Assembly (NCBI GenBank): GCA_029262415.1
Contig: JAJCZL010000046.1
Coordinates: forward strand, 1 to 64,000
From: Deltaproteobacteria bacterium
GTDB taxonomy: Bacteria; Desulfobacterota; Binatia; UBA1149; JAJCZL01
Reading direction: 5' to 3'
Length of the DNA stretch: 64,000 bases
In this document: in pieces, positions 53,089 to 62,234 of the stretch
Layout of the letters: each line of letters begins with the position of its first letter
Numbering within the stretch: the stretch's first letter is position 1
The notes under the pieces: model-generated
What the model saw: only the letters and a program-made list of their open reading frames with translations
Database searches by the model: none
Told to the model about the DNA's origin: nothing
Position numbers and translations under genes: made by a program

Positions 53089-53120
53089 AACGCTGCTCTC
53101 CCATTGATCCCGGCGGCGTC

Positions 53121-54224
53121 ATGTTTGCGGTTTGTCATGTCTACCGCAATCTATTGCCGGTGGCGGAGGTGCGGAAAGAACGTTTGAGTTTACGGGCCGG
53201 ACCCAGCGCACTCGCCGAGCTCCGTGAACACGGGTTTTCTGCCGATCGTTTCTCGACAATGCTCGGCGCCTCGGGCGGGCCAAAGTGGCTGGTGCTGAGC
53301 CGTATAGATCGCGTACTCGCCGAAACCGTGATCGGCAACCGCTCCAAGCCGCTCGACGTCATCGGATCCTCGATCGGAACCTTTCGGCATCTTTGCTTTG
53401 CGAGCGGCGATCACGCCGCGGCCTGCGATCAGTTCGAACAGGCATACATCGCACAGAGCTACGAAGAACGACCCGCAGCCACCGAGGTCAGTACCCAGAG
53501 CCGTGACATCCTTAGAGCGCTACTCGCCGATGGCCGCGCGGGTCGGATACTGTCGAATCCCATGGTGCGAAGCCATGTCATCGCCTCACGACTGCGAGCC
53601 AAGCTCAGCGACAACGGCGCAGCATTTCGCGCCACGGTGGCCGCCGCGGCTCTCGGCAATGCATTTTCGCGCAGCAGCCTCGCGCTTTTTTTCGAAAGGG
53701 TGATCTTCTCTTCCGTTCCTGAGTATGCGCCAAAGTTCGCGACCGTACCCACCCACAATGCCCGCTTGAGCAGCAATAACATCGAGGATGCAGCCCAGGC
53801 CAGCGGAACCATACCGTTCGTCATGCAACCGGTGCGCGACCCGGCCGACGCGCCCAAGGGCCTTTATCTCGACGGCGGGATAATTGACTACCACTACGAC
53901 TTTCGGCTGCGCACCGAGCCGGGTCTGATCCTGTTTCCGCACTTCTTCGAGCGCATAACCCCGGGCTGGTTCGACAAGGCGCTGCCGTGGCGGCACGCCG
54001 CCGCTGAAGGTCTCGAGCGAACGGTGATGATCGCACCCTCGCCTGCTTTCGTAGAGAGCTTGCCCGGTGGCCGCGTGCCCGACCGCAACGACTTTGTGAA
54101 GCTTTCGACCACAGAGCGTCAAAAGCAGTGGTACGACGTCATCGACCGTTGCGGCGTTCTCGCCGATACACTCCACGAACTGATCGCGACAGACCGCTTC
54201 GTCGAGGCTTTACGCCCATTCTAG
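53121..54224 (+). CDS. Patatin-like phospholipase family protein
   Basis: 367 residues from ATG 53121; a GTG at 53169 is also possible. Patatin features: oxyanion loop GASGGPKWLVLS, nucleophile elbow VIGSSIGTFRH with Ser84, and the dyad Asp in GLYLDGGIIDYHYDF. A lipid acyl hydrolase working on membrane or storage lipids. The variant GASGGPKW instead of G-G-G-x-R/K-G is typical of one bacterial subgroup. It ends just before dispersed repeat copy B. Confidence 0.85.
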   Translation: MFAVCHVYRNLLPVAEVRKERLSLRAGPSALAELREHGFSADRFSTMLGASGGPKWLVLSRIDRVLAETVIGNRSKPLDVIGSSIGTFRHLCFASGDHAAACDQFEQAYIAQSYEERPAATEVSTQSRDILRALLADGRAGRILSNPMVRSHVIASRLRAKLSDNGAAFRATVAAAALGNAFSRSSLALFFERVIFSSVPEYAPKFATVPTHNARLSSNNIEDAAQASGTIPFVMQPVRDPADAPKGLYLDGGIIDYHYDFRLRTEPGLILFPHFFERITPGWFDKALPWRHAAAEGLERTVMIAPSPAFVESLPGGRVPDRNDFVKLSTTERQKQWYDVIDRCGVLADTLHELIATDRFVEALRPF

Positions 54225-54242
54225 AAACGGATCGGCCGGCTC

Positions 54243-54384
54243 GGAGACCGAGTCAAGACTCTCCCGCCCGGGCGAGTTGGTCAGTGATGTGGCGAAATCG
54301 AGCGAGAGATCGTCGAGCAAGGCTGCGCGGCGGGTCATGGAGGTTATCCACATTCCGCGCGGAATGTGCAGCCGGGCCTGTCAG
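54243..54384 (-). repeat. Dispersed 141-bp repeat, copy B (reverse)
   Basis: Reverse-complement copy of the repeat at 31797 and 61734, with the perfect palindrome at 54350-54367. It lies between the converging 3' ends of the patatin-like (+) and VOC (-) genes. Read on the minus strand it holds the same frame MTRRAALLDDLSLDFATSLT. Confidence 0.88.
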
Positions 54385-54388
54385 TCGC

Positions 54389-54763
54389 CTAGCCCATTTT
54401 CATTTCGAAAAAGCAGAGCTTGTTGCCGTCCAGATCACGGACGTAGGCGCCGTAAAAGACCGGCAGGCGCTCTCCCGGCTCGCCCTCATCGGTCGCTCCC
54501 AGTTCTATCGCCTTCGCGTACAACTTATCCACGCCCGCGCGCGAGCCGCCCGGAATCGCGACCATGTTGCCGTTACCACAATCGTGGGCATTCTCGTCGT
54601 AGGGTATGCAGACCGCGAGCATAGCCGCACCCGGTCCCGTGCCGTAGAACTTTATCCGATCCATCCCCATTAACTGCTTGCCGCCAACCTCGGCGAGAAG
54701 CGCGTCGTAGAACTCACAAGCCCTGTCTATATCTTTGGTTCCAATCGTTACATATCCCAACAT
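54389..54763 (-). CDS. VOC-fold (glyoxalase-like) protein
   Basis: 124 residues from MLGYVTIGTKDIDRACEFYD. Two VOC modules: IGTKDIDRACEFYDALLAEVGG and VDKLYAKAIELGATDEGEPG, then YGAYVRDLDGNKLCFFEMKMG with the terminal Glu ligand. It belongs to the common small glyoxalase-like group; the substrate is unknown. Its stop is four bases from the repeat. From 54764 to 54929 no gene is seen. Confidence 0.9.
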   Translation of the reverse strand: MLGYVTIGTKDIDRACEFYDALLAEVGGKQLMGMDRIKFYGTGPGAAMLAVCIPYDENAHDCGNGNMVAIPGGSRAGVDKLYAKAIELGATDEGEPGERLPVFYGAYVRDLDGNKLCFFEMKMG

Positions 54764-54929
54764 CCGTTCTCGTCTCCTGTAGCGATAGTTTTCATCACGC
54801 AGCACCGGCGTTGCTGCAATCCCTAGTGCGCATGGGTTTTAGCTACCACCACGCCGACTCGCTTCGCAGTCGCGGTATGGTTGATCGTCATGCTCGGCAG
54901 GGTAGCCCCAACTCTCCGTCCAAAGAAAG

Positions 54930-55208
54930 CTAGCGAACCTCGACACCGCGCCAGAACGCGATGTGATCCTTGATCTCTGCGGCGTCTTTCTTCGGGTCTG
55001 AGTAGTACCAAGCCGCGTCTCGGTTCTCTTCGCCGGCGACCACGACACTGTAGTAATTCGCCGTCCCTTTCCACGGGCATACCGTGGTCGTATCGCTGGA
55101 CTCCAAATACTCCCTCACCACAGAGTCGGCGGGAAAATAGTGGTTGCCCTCGACCACCACGGTTGTGTCGCTCTCGGCTATGGTCCGGCCATTCCAGATC
55201 GCTTTCAT
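54930..55208 (-). CDS. DUF427 family protein
   Basis: 92 residues. Typical DUF427 sequence: KAIWNGRTIAESDTTVVVEGN, HYFPADSVVREYLESSDTTT, VCPWKGTANYYSV and AAWYYSDPKKDAAEIKDHIAFW. A small beta-barrel-like domain with conserved C-P-W-K-G-x-A-x-Y-Y; function unknown. It lies two bases after arsC on the same strand, so the genes carbonic anhydrase, arsC and this one form one unit. Confidence 0.95.
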   Translation of the reverse strand: MKAIWNGRTIAESDTTVVVEGNHYFPADSVVREYLESSDTTTVCPWKGTANYYSVVVAGEENRDAAWYYSDPKKDAAEIKDHIAFWRGVEVR

Positions 55209-55210
55209 AA

Positions 55211-55597
55211 CTATCCCTCGTCGAGCAACCGCTTTACGTTTTCTTCGATCAGATCGCGCACTACTCGGAACTGCTCAGGTGCCATATCGCGCGGATCCGG
55301 GATCTGCCAATCGATCCTCCGTTTGGCCGTTACCGCCGGACACGCATCCCCGCAGCCCATCGTGACCACCGCGTCAAAGCTCAACGCGGGGATGTCATCA
55401 ACCGACGTAGAAAGGTGCGTCGACAGATCGTACCCCACTTCCTTCAGAGCCGCGATTGCCTTGGGGTTCACCTTGCCCGAAGGCCGTGACCCCGCACTGT
55501 AAGCCTCAACGTCGGCTCCGCCGTGTATGCGCGCGAACGCTTCGGCCATCTGGCTCCGATTGGAGTTCTCAATGCAGACGAAGAGTAGTCGTTTCAT
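55211..55597 (-). CDS. arsC: Arsenate reductase, LMW-phosphatase type
   Basis: 128 residues. The P-loop is C8-I-E-N-S-N-R14 (RLLFVCIENSNRSQMAEA), followed by the redox pair Cys82 and Cys86 in VVTMGCGDACPAV and the DPRDM loop. This is the layout of thioredoxin-coupled arsenate reductase, which reduces arsenate to arsenite in the cytoplasm. No arsB/acr3 or arsR is adjacent, so export would rely on genes elsewhere. The ATG overlaps the carbonic anhydrase stop by four bases. Confidence 0.88.
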   Translation of the reverse strand: MKRLLFVCIENSNRSQMAEAFARIHGGADVEAYSAGSRPSGKVNPKAIAALKEVGYDLSTHLSTSVDDIPALSFDAVVTMGCGDACPAVTAKRRIDWQIPDPRDMAPEQFRVVRDLIEENVKRLLDEG

Positions 55598-56226
55598 GCT
55601 ACTGCGTCCGGAAGTCCGTCGAAGAACACTACTTCGCCCGTCTCTAACGAGTACTCCGCAGCGACAACCAGCAGCCCGTCGTCTTGGATCAATTGCTCAA
55701 GGAGCCGCGATCCGTGTCGCAGATGGTTTGCGGCTGCGCGGGTATTGCCGCGTACCGCGTGCTTCATCAAAGCCTCCGGGCTCAATTGAAGGTCTGGATC
55801 TACCAGCGGTGCGACCGCAGGACGGATCCGGTCGAGGATCGAACCCAGGTTCTGCGACCTCGGCCGGCTCGGATGGGTGAGTTCCTGCAGAGCCGCGGCA
55901 ACCGCCCCGCACATCGAGTGTCCCAAAACCACAACCAACCGCGTAGCAAATTGCTCTGCGGCGAACTCAACGCTGCCAATCTGCGAAGGAGCGACAATGT
56001 TTCCCGCCACACGGATGACGAACAAGTCGCCTAGACCTTGATCGAACACGAGCTCAGCGGGCACTCTGGAGTCTGAGCATCCAAGGATGATCGCGAAGGG
56101 CTCCTGCCCCTCCAGCAGTTCGCTGCGACGCGCCTCGCTGGTCAGCACACCGTGCAGCTGCTCGCCGGCCACGAACCGTCGGTTGCCTTCCCGTAGACAC
56201 TCCAGTGCTTCCAACGCAGAAATCAT
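55594..56226 (-). CDS. Beta-carbonic anhydrase
   Basis: 210 residues from MISALEALECLREGNRRFVA. The zinc ligands are seen as Cys50 in ILGCSDSRVPAELVFDQGLG, then His103 and Cys106 in VVLGHSMCGAVAAAL, with the Asp-Arg dyad in CSDSR. It interconverts CO2 and bicarbonate. The C-terminus (LLVVAAEYSLETGEVVFF) is the usual end. It starts 22 bases after the DUF389 stop. Confidence 0.95.
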   Translation of the reverse strand: MISALEALECLREGNRRFVAGEQLHGVLTSEARRSELLEGQEPFAIILGCSDSRVPAELVFDQGLGDLFVIRVAGNIVAPSQIGSVEFAAEQFATRLVVVLGHSMCGAVAAALQELTHPSRPRSQNLGSILDRIRPAVAPLVDPDLQLSPEALMKHAVRGNTRAAANHLRHGSRLLEQLIQDDGLLVVAAEYSLETGEVVFFDGLPDAVA

Positions 56227-56248
56227 CTCGCTTCTCACGGGTGAGGCG

Positions 56249-57268
56249 TCAAAACGCTTCCACACCGACGTACGACATCAAGCCGAAGAGCACCGCCAGC
56301 AGGATGAGCCATGTCGCGGCAGCGACCCGCATGGCCTTGTTCGCACGCTCCACTTCCCACCAGGTTCGCGGCCTCACGTTGCGGATGAAAAACGTCACCA
56401 TCGCGGCCAAGTTAATGCAGGTCACATTCGTCAACACGAGCATCAAAGCACCCACCGCTCGCGCCTCGTGGCCTGCACCAACGAGTAGCCCGGCGACCAC
56501 AAGCGGCGGCAAAAGCGCTACCGCGACCATCACACCGACGACCACAGCCGAAACGCCGCTGGTGAAGGCCAGTGCCCCGGCTGTCCCCGCAGCCAGCGCG
56601 AGCGCGATGTCACCGACCGCCGCCTCACTCCTGGCCGCGATTGCCGGAGCGGTTGGGTCGACCGTGAGCACGGCACCAAGCAGGAGAGACAACACTGCGG
56701 CTGTCGTAACCCCGGCACCTATCGACTTGAGCGAATGCTTGGCGAGCTCGGTGTGCCCTAAGGTGCAAGCCAACGACAACGCGATATTCGGGCCAAGAAG
56801 AGGAGCCATGACCATCGCGCCAATGACGATCGCGGTGTCACCACGCACCAACCCGACTGCGGCGACAACCGTGGACAACGCGACCATCAGGACATAAACG
56901 GGCGTCAGCGTGCTGGCCTGGGCTATATCCTCGTAGAGTTCCTCTCGGCTGATTCTCGGCCGCCCTCGTTCACCACGTCTCGGCTCTTCTGCGCTCGCTG
57001 CCACCGCGCTGGACTGAGTATCCAACTCGGGCACAGTCGCCTCGACGGGAAGCAGGTTTACCCGAAAGCCATCCTTTGCCCCGTACTCGCGGACGAGTAG
57101 ATCAGTTAGCGATTGTGTGTCGTGTGCGCGGAGAAGAATCCGAACAAGACCGGTAGAATCCGTCGACTCAAACGTCGAGTAGTCTACTAAGCGATGCCCT
57201 TCGAGCAACGAAGGGAGCCGGTGGAGTTCCGCGCTGGGTACGGCGACTTCAAGCATGCGAAGCGGCAA
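56249..57268 (-). CDS. DUF389 membrane protein
   Basis: 339 residues. Residues 1-85 form a cytoplasmic alpha/beta domain (MLEVAVPSAELHRLPSLLEG, LVRILLRAHDTQSLTDLL). From residue 115 six transmembrane helices follow, with the hallmark VIGAMVMAPLLGPNIALSLA, GVMVAVALLPPLVVAGLLVG and VTCINLAAMVTFFI. DUF389 proteins are uncharacterised membrane proteins. It heads the run DUF389, carbonic anhydrase, arsC, DUF427 on one strand. Confidence 0.92.
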   Translation of the reverse strand: MPLRMLEVAVPSAELHRLPSLLEGHRLVDYSTFESTDSTGLVRILLRAHDTQSLTDLLVREYGAKDGFRVNLLPVEATVPELDTQSSAVAASAEEPRRGERGRPRISREELYEDIAQASTLTPVYVLMVALSTVVAAVGLVRGDTAIVIGAMVMAPLLGPNIALSLACTLGHTELAKHSLKSIGAGVTTAAVLSLLLGAVLTVDPTAPAIAARSEAAVGDIALALAAGTAGALAFTSGVSAVVVGVMVAVALLPPLVVAGLLVGAGHEARAVGALMLVLTNVTCINLAAMVTFFIRNVRPRTWWEVERANKAMRVAAATWLILLAVLFGLMSYVGVEAF

Positions 57269-57291
57269 AGGCGTCTCTCCTCAGCGTCGCC

Positions 57292-58722
57292 TCAAGCGAG
57301 CGCAAAGATTTCCTCGAAGCCTTCCTGCAAATACCTGGTAAGCAGCTCCGGCTCGGTGACAGCAGCGGGGTCAACGTTGATTCCCAGACAACACCTACCC
57401 ACATGCGAGACCATCGTCAGCATCGCCGCGACGCCCGGCAAAGGACCGAAGGGATAGGCGTGGGTAATCTCGGCTCCGGCCATGAACATCGGATCGCGAA
57501 GTCCCGGGACATTGCTGATCTGTACATCCTGGGTCGAGGTAAGGCTGCCGCTCACGGCGGCAAGGATCGGGTCGGGCAGCGAGGCAAGCAGCGGCGTCAG
57601 ACGGGAGATGGCGTCCAGAGACGGTTCAACGCGCACCTGGCGCACGAACTCTCCAATCAGGCGCATACGTTCGATGGGATCTGGTTCACCCATCGGCCCT
57701 GCGAAGAACGCACCCGCAAATTGGTTACCACCGGCCGCATCGGAGCTGGTACGAATGCTGATCGGAAAAGCGATCGGCAGTTCATCGACGTCTGAGCCAA
57801 AGTGTTGGTGATAACGGCGAAACCCGCCGAGTACGGCTGCGATATAAGCGTCGTTTATGGTCGCACCCGCGGCTCGCGCCCCGTCCTTCAGGTCTGCCAG
57901 GGGAAAGTCGTAGGTGTCGAAACGCCACGAGAGACTACGTCCCTTGAGCAACGGCGAGCGCGGCGCGCGCCTGGAACCAAAAACGCGTCGCGCTGAGTTC
58001 AGATAGGAAACCACCGAGCCAACCGCATCGCGCGCCTCGCCCAACCGCGGCGCACTCTTTGCGATTTGATTCGCGGCCTGCAACGCGGCGGCGGGCAGAT
58101 CGGCCACGCGGCGTGCGAGCTGACGAGCGGCGAGCATCGTAGGCCCCGGCGATGACGGCGGGCGCTCGATCTCCCGACGTTGGCGGTTCAACGGCTCGCG
58201 CTTGGGGCTCAGTAGGTTCGCAAGCAGCTGCACTACGCCCATGCCGTCGGTGGTCGAGTGGTGCAACTTCAGGACGTATCCGGAACGCCCACCCTCCAGC
58301 CCCTCGACCAGCGTCGCCTCCCAGGGCGAACGCGCCCTGTCGAAAGGTGTCATCGCCATCGTCTGCGCAAAGTCGAGCAGTTGGCGCATTGTGCCCGGCT
58401 CCGGAAGACGGACGCGGCGGAGGTGGTAGTCGAGATCGAAGTTAGGATCCTCAATCCATGTCGGCGTTCCAATCCCAAAGGCCGGCTCGACGACTTTTTG
58501 ACGAAAACGATGAGCTGCCCGACTCGCCCAATCATGGGCGGTGCGCAGACGTTGCCAGTCTGGGGTCGAATCGAGAAGATAGAGACCGACAATGGTATTG
58601 CGCAGTGAGGGGTTAACCTCCACGCGCCACATTACGGCCTCGAACGCGCTCATTTCGTTGGCACCGCCCCACTTCTCGAGCCATTCGACGAGTTCTTTCG
58701 ATACGGGACTCTCTTCGTTCAT
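57292..58722 (-). CDS. Wax ester synthase / diacylglycerol acyltransferase (WS/DGAT)
   Basis: 476 residues from MNEESPVSKELVEWL; a GTG four codons upstream is possible. The catalytic H-H-x3-D-G motif is intact (VLKLHHSTTDGMGVVQLL, near residue 155), with the usual PFDRARSPWEATLVEGL before it and, in the second half, the structural motifs AFPISIRTSSDAAGGNQFAG and ISNVPGLRDPMFMAGAEI. It esterifies fatty acyl-CoA to an alcohol or diacylglycerol for storage lipid. It starts 12 bases after the amidohydrolase stop. Confidence 0.93.
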   Translation of the reverse strand: MNEESPVSKELVEWLEKWGGANEMSAFEAVMWRVEVNPSLRNTIVGLYLLDSTPDWQRLRTAHDWASRAAHRFRQKVVEPAFGIGTPTWIEDPNFDLDYHLRRVRLPEPGTMRQLLDFAQTMAMTPFDRARSPWEATLVEGLEGGRSGYVLKLHHSTTDGMGVVQLLANLLSPKREPLNRQRREIERPPSSPGPTMLAARQLARRVADLPAAALQAANQIAKSAPRLGEARDAVGSVVSYLNSARRVFGSRRAPRSPLLKGRSLSWRFDTYDFPLADLKDGARAAGATINDAYIAAVLGGFRRYHQHFGSDVDELPIAFPISIRTSSDAAGGNQFAGAFFAGPMGEPDPIERMRLIGEFVRQVRVEPSLDAISRLTPLLASLPDPILAAVSGSLTSTQDVQISNVPGLRDPMFMAGAEITHAYPFGPLPGVAAMLTMVSHVGRCCLGINVDPAAVTEPELLTRYLQEGFEEIFALA

Positions 58723-58733
58723 AGACGGTACCA

Positions 58734-60125
58734 CTAGAGCATGACCTGCGCAGCGAGCTGCTCGAATCGCTCGAGCGGTGCAGCTTTGAAACCTTCGCGA
58801 ATACGTCGTGCCGATGCCGCCAGAGCCTCAGCCGCTATTGGCCAGTCGACGTCGACCAGCTTGCCGCCTCGCTTCACCACACGACCGGCGACTAGAACCG
58901 TGTCGACATCGTGTGGGTTGGCATTGAGCACCAGCGCACCGACCGGGTCGGTTGCAGGGACCATGTTGATGGAATCCGTACGTGTCAACACCAGGTCGGC
59001 TTGTTTACCGGGTGTGATGCTGCCGACGATCGCATCAAGCCCGGCGACGGTTGCGCCGCCGAGCGTCGCAAGTTCGAGTACCTCGCGGGCCTTGAGCCGG
59101 ATGGAACGAGGAGGTGCGTCGAGCTGCTCGTTCTCAAGGCCGCGCTGGGCCTGAAGCATGAGGCGCATCTGTGCGAACATATCGCCCGAATAATTAGAAA
59201 CGATATCGATCCCCAGCGATGTTCGCACTGAGCGGGCGAGCGCGCGCGCCGCAACGGGATGGCCCATGCCCATCTGAAGCTCGGTCTCCGGTGTCGCCGA
59301 GATGCCCGCACCAGAGTCTGCGAGGCGCTCCAACTCCTCATCGTCGAGGGCCGAGCCGTGCACAAAGAGCAGGTCTTCGTCGAGCAAGCCCTCACCGGCG
59401 AGCGATCCGACGATTCGTCGCCCGCGATCGTATCGGCCCATCGCCACGTGAAGCGATATACGGTGGGCACCGATTTCTCGCCCGAGCCGGATCTCGTCGC
59501 GGATCAACTCAAAGGTCGAGCCTTCCGCCTCGTTGGGCGCCAAGCCAATGCGAAGGAGGGCGTCCTCAGAAGCGAACTGTTGCGCGGCTAGGCGACGGAG
59601 ATCGGGCACGCGCCAGCTCGCGTCCTCCTCAGGCAGAAACTCCGGCAACGTCGGGTTGCCGAACAGCCCGTAGCAAAACACTCCGCGGATTCCGGCATCG
59701 CGCAGTCCGTGAACAGCTTCGTCGCTGTGCTCAGGAGAATTCAGTATGTGGCAGTGGTCAATAATCGTGGTGATGCCAGCGTTGAGAGCTTCCAACGCCC
59801 CAACGTAGTTTCCCAGATAGACGTCGCCCGGATTGTAGAGGGCGCTATAGATGCAACGCATGCGGACAAAGTAGTCGAACAGGCTCCAGTCGGTCGCGAC
59901 GGTGCGCAGCTGGGTCTGCCAAACGTGACGATGGGTATCGACAAATCCCGGCGACACAATCATTCCAGCGGCGTCGATCCGCTCGCAGCCGGCCACTTCT
60001 ATCCGTGGCGCCACCTCAGCGATCTTGCCACCTTCGATCAGGACGTCACCGCGCTCTAGATCGCCGATAACGGCATCCAGGGTCACGAGTCGTCCTCCTT
60101 CGATGAGCAATCGATGATGCGACAT
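58734..60125 (-). CDS. Amidohydrolase (TrzA/AtzA-like cytosine/chlorohydrolase family)
   Basis: 463 residues. Metal ligands and fold marks of the subtype: SPGFVDTHRHVWQTQLRTVA (HxH), TTIIDHCHILNSPEHSDEAV, HRISLHVAMGRYDRG (His), LFVHGSALDDEELERLADSG (His) and LGIDIVSNYSGDMFAQMRLML (Asp), then LATLGGATVAGLDAIVGSITPGKQADLVL. It should hydrolyse an amino or amide group on a ring or imide substrate. The substrate is unknown. The nearby WS/DGAT is on the same strand but not functionally obvious. Confidence 0.92.
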   Translation of the reverse strand: MSHHRLLIEGGRLVTLDAVIGDLERGDVLIEGGKIAEVAPRIEVAGCERIDAAGMIVSPGFVDTHRHVWQTQLRTVATDWSLFDYFVRMRCIYSALYNPGDVYLGNYVGALEALNAGITTIIDHCHILNSPEHSDEAVHGLRDAGIRGVFCYGLFGNPTLPEFLPEEDASWRVPDLRRLAAQQFASEDALLRIGLAPNEAEGSTFELIRDEIRLGREIGAHRISLHVAMGRYDRGRRIVGSLAGEGLLDEDLLFVHGSALDDEELERLADSGAGISATPETELQMGMGHPVAARALARSVRTSLGIDIVSNYSGDMFAQMRLMLQAQRGLENEQLDAPPRSIRLKAREVLELATLGGATVAGLDAIVGSITPGKQADLVLTRTDSINMVPATDPVGALVLNANPHDVDTVLVAGRVVKRGGKLVDVDWPIAAEALAASARRIREGFKAAPLERFEQLAAQVML

Positions 60126-60225
60126 GATCTCCCGCTACCTTCCGCTTCCTAAACGAGAGTGGCGTCAGCGCTCAACACTGCCGCGATTCTGACATCCGCC
60201 CCCGATTGAAACCAATTGCTCATCC

Positions 60226-60735
60226 CTATGACTGCGAAAGGGGATTGTAGGGCATGTCGGTCGAGCCATAGCCGAGGCCGAGCTGGTGCAACATGAACGT
60301 CGCTTGCGCACGATGATGGGTTTGATGGTTAAACATCTGGTTTATGAACAACGCGCGCGGGCGGCAGCGGTTGCGACTAAGCTCCTCGCTATAGAACTCG
60401 AAGGTAACCTCGAACCATTGCGGCGCAGCACTATCCATCTGCTCTAGTATCTCGTTATCAAGTACAACCCTTGCCGTCCTTAACTCACGATAGTCCTCGT
60501 AGGGGATGATAGTCGCGTCGAAGGCCTCAGGCGGTTTGCCTGCGATGATGAACGTCATGAGAACGCGGTCAACGTGCAAAATATGATTGAGAGTTGCGTG
60601 CAAGCTGCGAAAGAAGGCGCCGCGATCACGGGGCAGAACATCCTCGCCAAGGCTGTCGCACAGGCCGAACAGGACATCGTTTTGCCATCGGTTGTAGCGC
60701 GCCATCTCCATGGCCATGGTCTTGTAGATCGACAT
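60226..60735 (-). CDS. DinB-family protein
   Basis: 169 residues. Four-helix bundle with the DinB metal-site histidines: SLHATLNHILHVDRVLMTFI in helix 2 and FINQMFNHQTHHRAQATFML in the last helix. The first helix is MARYNRWQNDVLFGLC. These proteins are metal-dependent thiol-transferase-like enzymes; the substrate is unknown. Between 60126 and 60225, and 60736 and 60845, no further gene is seen. Confidence 0.92.
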   Translation of the reverse strand: MSIYKTMAMEMARYNRWQNDVLFGLCDSLGEDVLPRDRGAFFRSLHATLNHILHVDRVLMTFIIAGKPPEAFDATIIPYEDYRELRTARVVLDNEILEQMDSAAPQWFEVTFEFYSEELSRNRCRPRALFINQMFNHQTHHRAQATFMLHQLGLGYGSTDMPYNPLSQS

Positions 60736-60845
60736 ACTTCGTCACCTCATGCTCCTATCGGCTACCCGATACGATCAGCAAATGCAGGGCCGTGTCATCA
60801 GGTAGCTGACTGGCGGTGCGACGAACGCGACGCTAGACTACCGCC

Positions 60846-61529
60846 ATGCTCGAGGAATTCGCTACTGCGCTGTACATGGCCGACGGGCCGACGGTATCCT
60901 TCTTCGGCTTCCCCTATCCGACGCGCATGGCGCTGGTGCGTCTGAGCGACGGGGGCGTGTGGGTATGGTCACCAATCGCGCTCACTCCCGAACTCGCCGA
61001 CGCTGTCGACGCCATCGGGCCGGTTCGCCACATTGTCTCGCCCAACAAGATCCACCATCTGTTCCTGAAGGAGTGGGCGACAAGATGGCCGGACGCGCTG
61101 CTCTACGCGCCGCCCGGACTCGCTAAGCGTAGGCCCGACTTGCACTTTCATGCAGACCTCGGCGACGAACCTGATGCCGCTTGGGCCGCAGACATCGAGC
61201 AAACGATTTTCTGCGGCTCGATCGCAATGACGGAAGTAGCCTTCTTCCACCGCTCGTCTCGCACGGCGATTCTCTGCGACCTGGTGCAACGACACGACCC
61301 GGCGCAGATGAAGGGCCTAAAGGGAATGCTGATGCGTGCGGACGGATTGGTCGGCGAGCACGGCAGCACGCCGCGCGAGTGGCGGGCGAGCTTCTTGCGC
61401 CGCGGCCGCGCGCGCGCGGCCCGAGCACGGGTACTGGCCTGGGCACCCGAGCGGCTGCTGATCGCGCACGGTGAGTGCGCAAGCGAAAACGCTACCCAGA
61501 TCCTCACCCGGGCGTTGGCCTGGATGTGA
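60846..61529 (+). CDS. DUF4336 family protein (metallo-beta-lactamase-like fold)
   Basis: 227 residues. Typical DUF4336 order: FATALYMADGPTVSFFGFPYPTRMALVRL at the start, GGVWVWSPIALTPELADAV, IVSPNKIHHLFLKEW, then VAFFHRSSRTAILCDLVQRHD and a C-terminal ERLLIAHGECASENA. The H-H-x-x-F-L and A-H-G patterns suggest a metallohydrolase-like core with few metal ligands. Function unknown. Confidence 0.85.
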   Translation: MLEEFATALYMADGPTVSFFGFPYPTRMALVRLSDGGVWVWSPIALTPELADAVDAIGPVRHIVSPNKIHHLFLKEWATRWPDALLYAPPGLAKRRPDLHFHADLGDEPDAAWAADIEQTIFCGSIAMTEVAFFHRSSRTAILCDLVQRHDPAQMKGLKGMLMRADGLVGEHGSTPREWRASFLRRGRARAARARVLAWAPERLLIAHGECASENATQILTRALAWM

Positions 61530-61733
61530 GCGTTGCAGCGAGCCTAGCCTAGGCGACTGACCCAAGACTGCTCAAGGTTTCAGAGACGCTGATGTAGACT
61601 CGTCGGCATGAGCGAGGCGGAGCGGTCGAGGATCTCGAGTTGGCGGCGTTCGAGCAGCGCTACTCGGTCAAAGGTGAGATCGCAGAGATGCAGGCCGCCA
61701 AAGGGAGAATGGAGCGCACGCATGGACCGCACG

Positions 61734-61874
61734 CTGACAGGCCCGGCTGCACATTCCGCGCGGAATGTGGAACCTCCATGACCCGCCGCGCAGCCTTACT
61801 CGACGATCTCTCGCTCGATTTCGCCACATCACTGACCAACATCGACCGGGCGGGGGAGCCTTGAGTCGGTCTCC
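61734..61874 (+). repeat. Dispersed 141-bp repeat, copy C
   Basis: Starts CTGACAGGCCCGGCTGC and ends GAGTCGGTCTCC, with the perfect palindrome at 61751-61768. It holds the frame MTRRAALLDDLSLDFATSLT. It lies between DUF4336 (+) and the deleted DUF486 gene (-), again converging ends. The stretch 61530-61733 to its left contains no supported gene. Confidence 0.88.
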
Positions 61875-61902
61875 GGCCCGCTCCATGTGCCGGTAAGGCG
61901 GG

Positions 61903-62071
61903 TCAACGCACGCCCAGTCCGCCCCTGAACATGAAGTAGGCCGCGCCCAACAGACACAGGGCTGCCCATAAGTAGTCGAGCTTAACCGGCTCGCGCAGAT
62001 ACAGCGTTGCTAAACGTCATGAAGACATTGGAAGCCATCAAGAGCAGAATCGTCTTCGCGATCGGGGACAT
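61903..62071 (-). pseudogene. DUF486 (DMT-like) membrane protein gene with internal deletion
   Basis: It begins at ATG 62071 with GGAAAGGAG upstream: MSPIAKTILLLMASNVFMTF, the normal DUF486 N-terminus. The frame then runs into a stop. In the next frame the normal C-terminus follows at once: LYLREPVKLDYLWAALCLLG, AAYFMFRGG, ending at 61903. The middle of the protein (roughly 60-70 residues, with two membrane helices) is missing, and the junction near 62010-62020 also shifts the frame. This is a recently broken gene with both ends intact. DUF486 proteins are about 110 residues long. Confidence 0.8.
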
Positions 62072-62234
62072 TACTCTTACACTCCTTTCCTTCTGAAAGC
62101 ACCCGGCTCAGTCTAGCGCATACGCGTTCGGACGCATCGAGATTGCGTGCGGAAACGAGAGCGCTATCATCAGCACCGGCACCGTCACGGCCGGGTAAAC
62201 GCACCGGCCCGGTAGTCCTTCACGGAGAGCACCG

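Noticed and set aside
54823-55080. Small minus-strand ORFs near DUF427
   Set aside because: They are out-of-frame readings of the DUF427 gene and have no start context.
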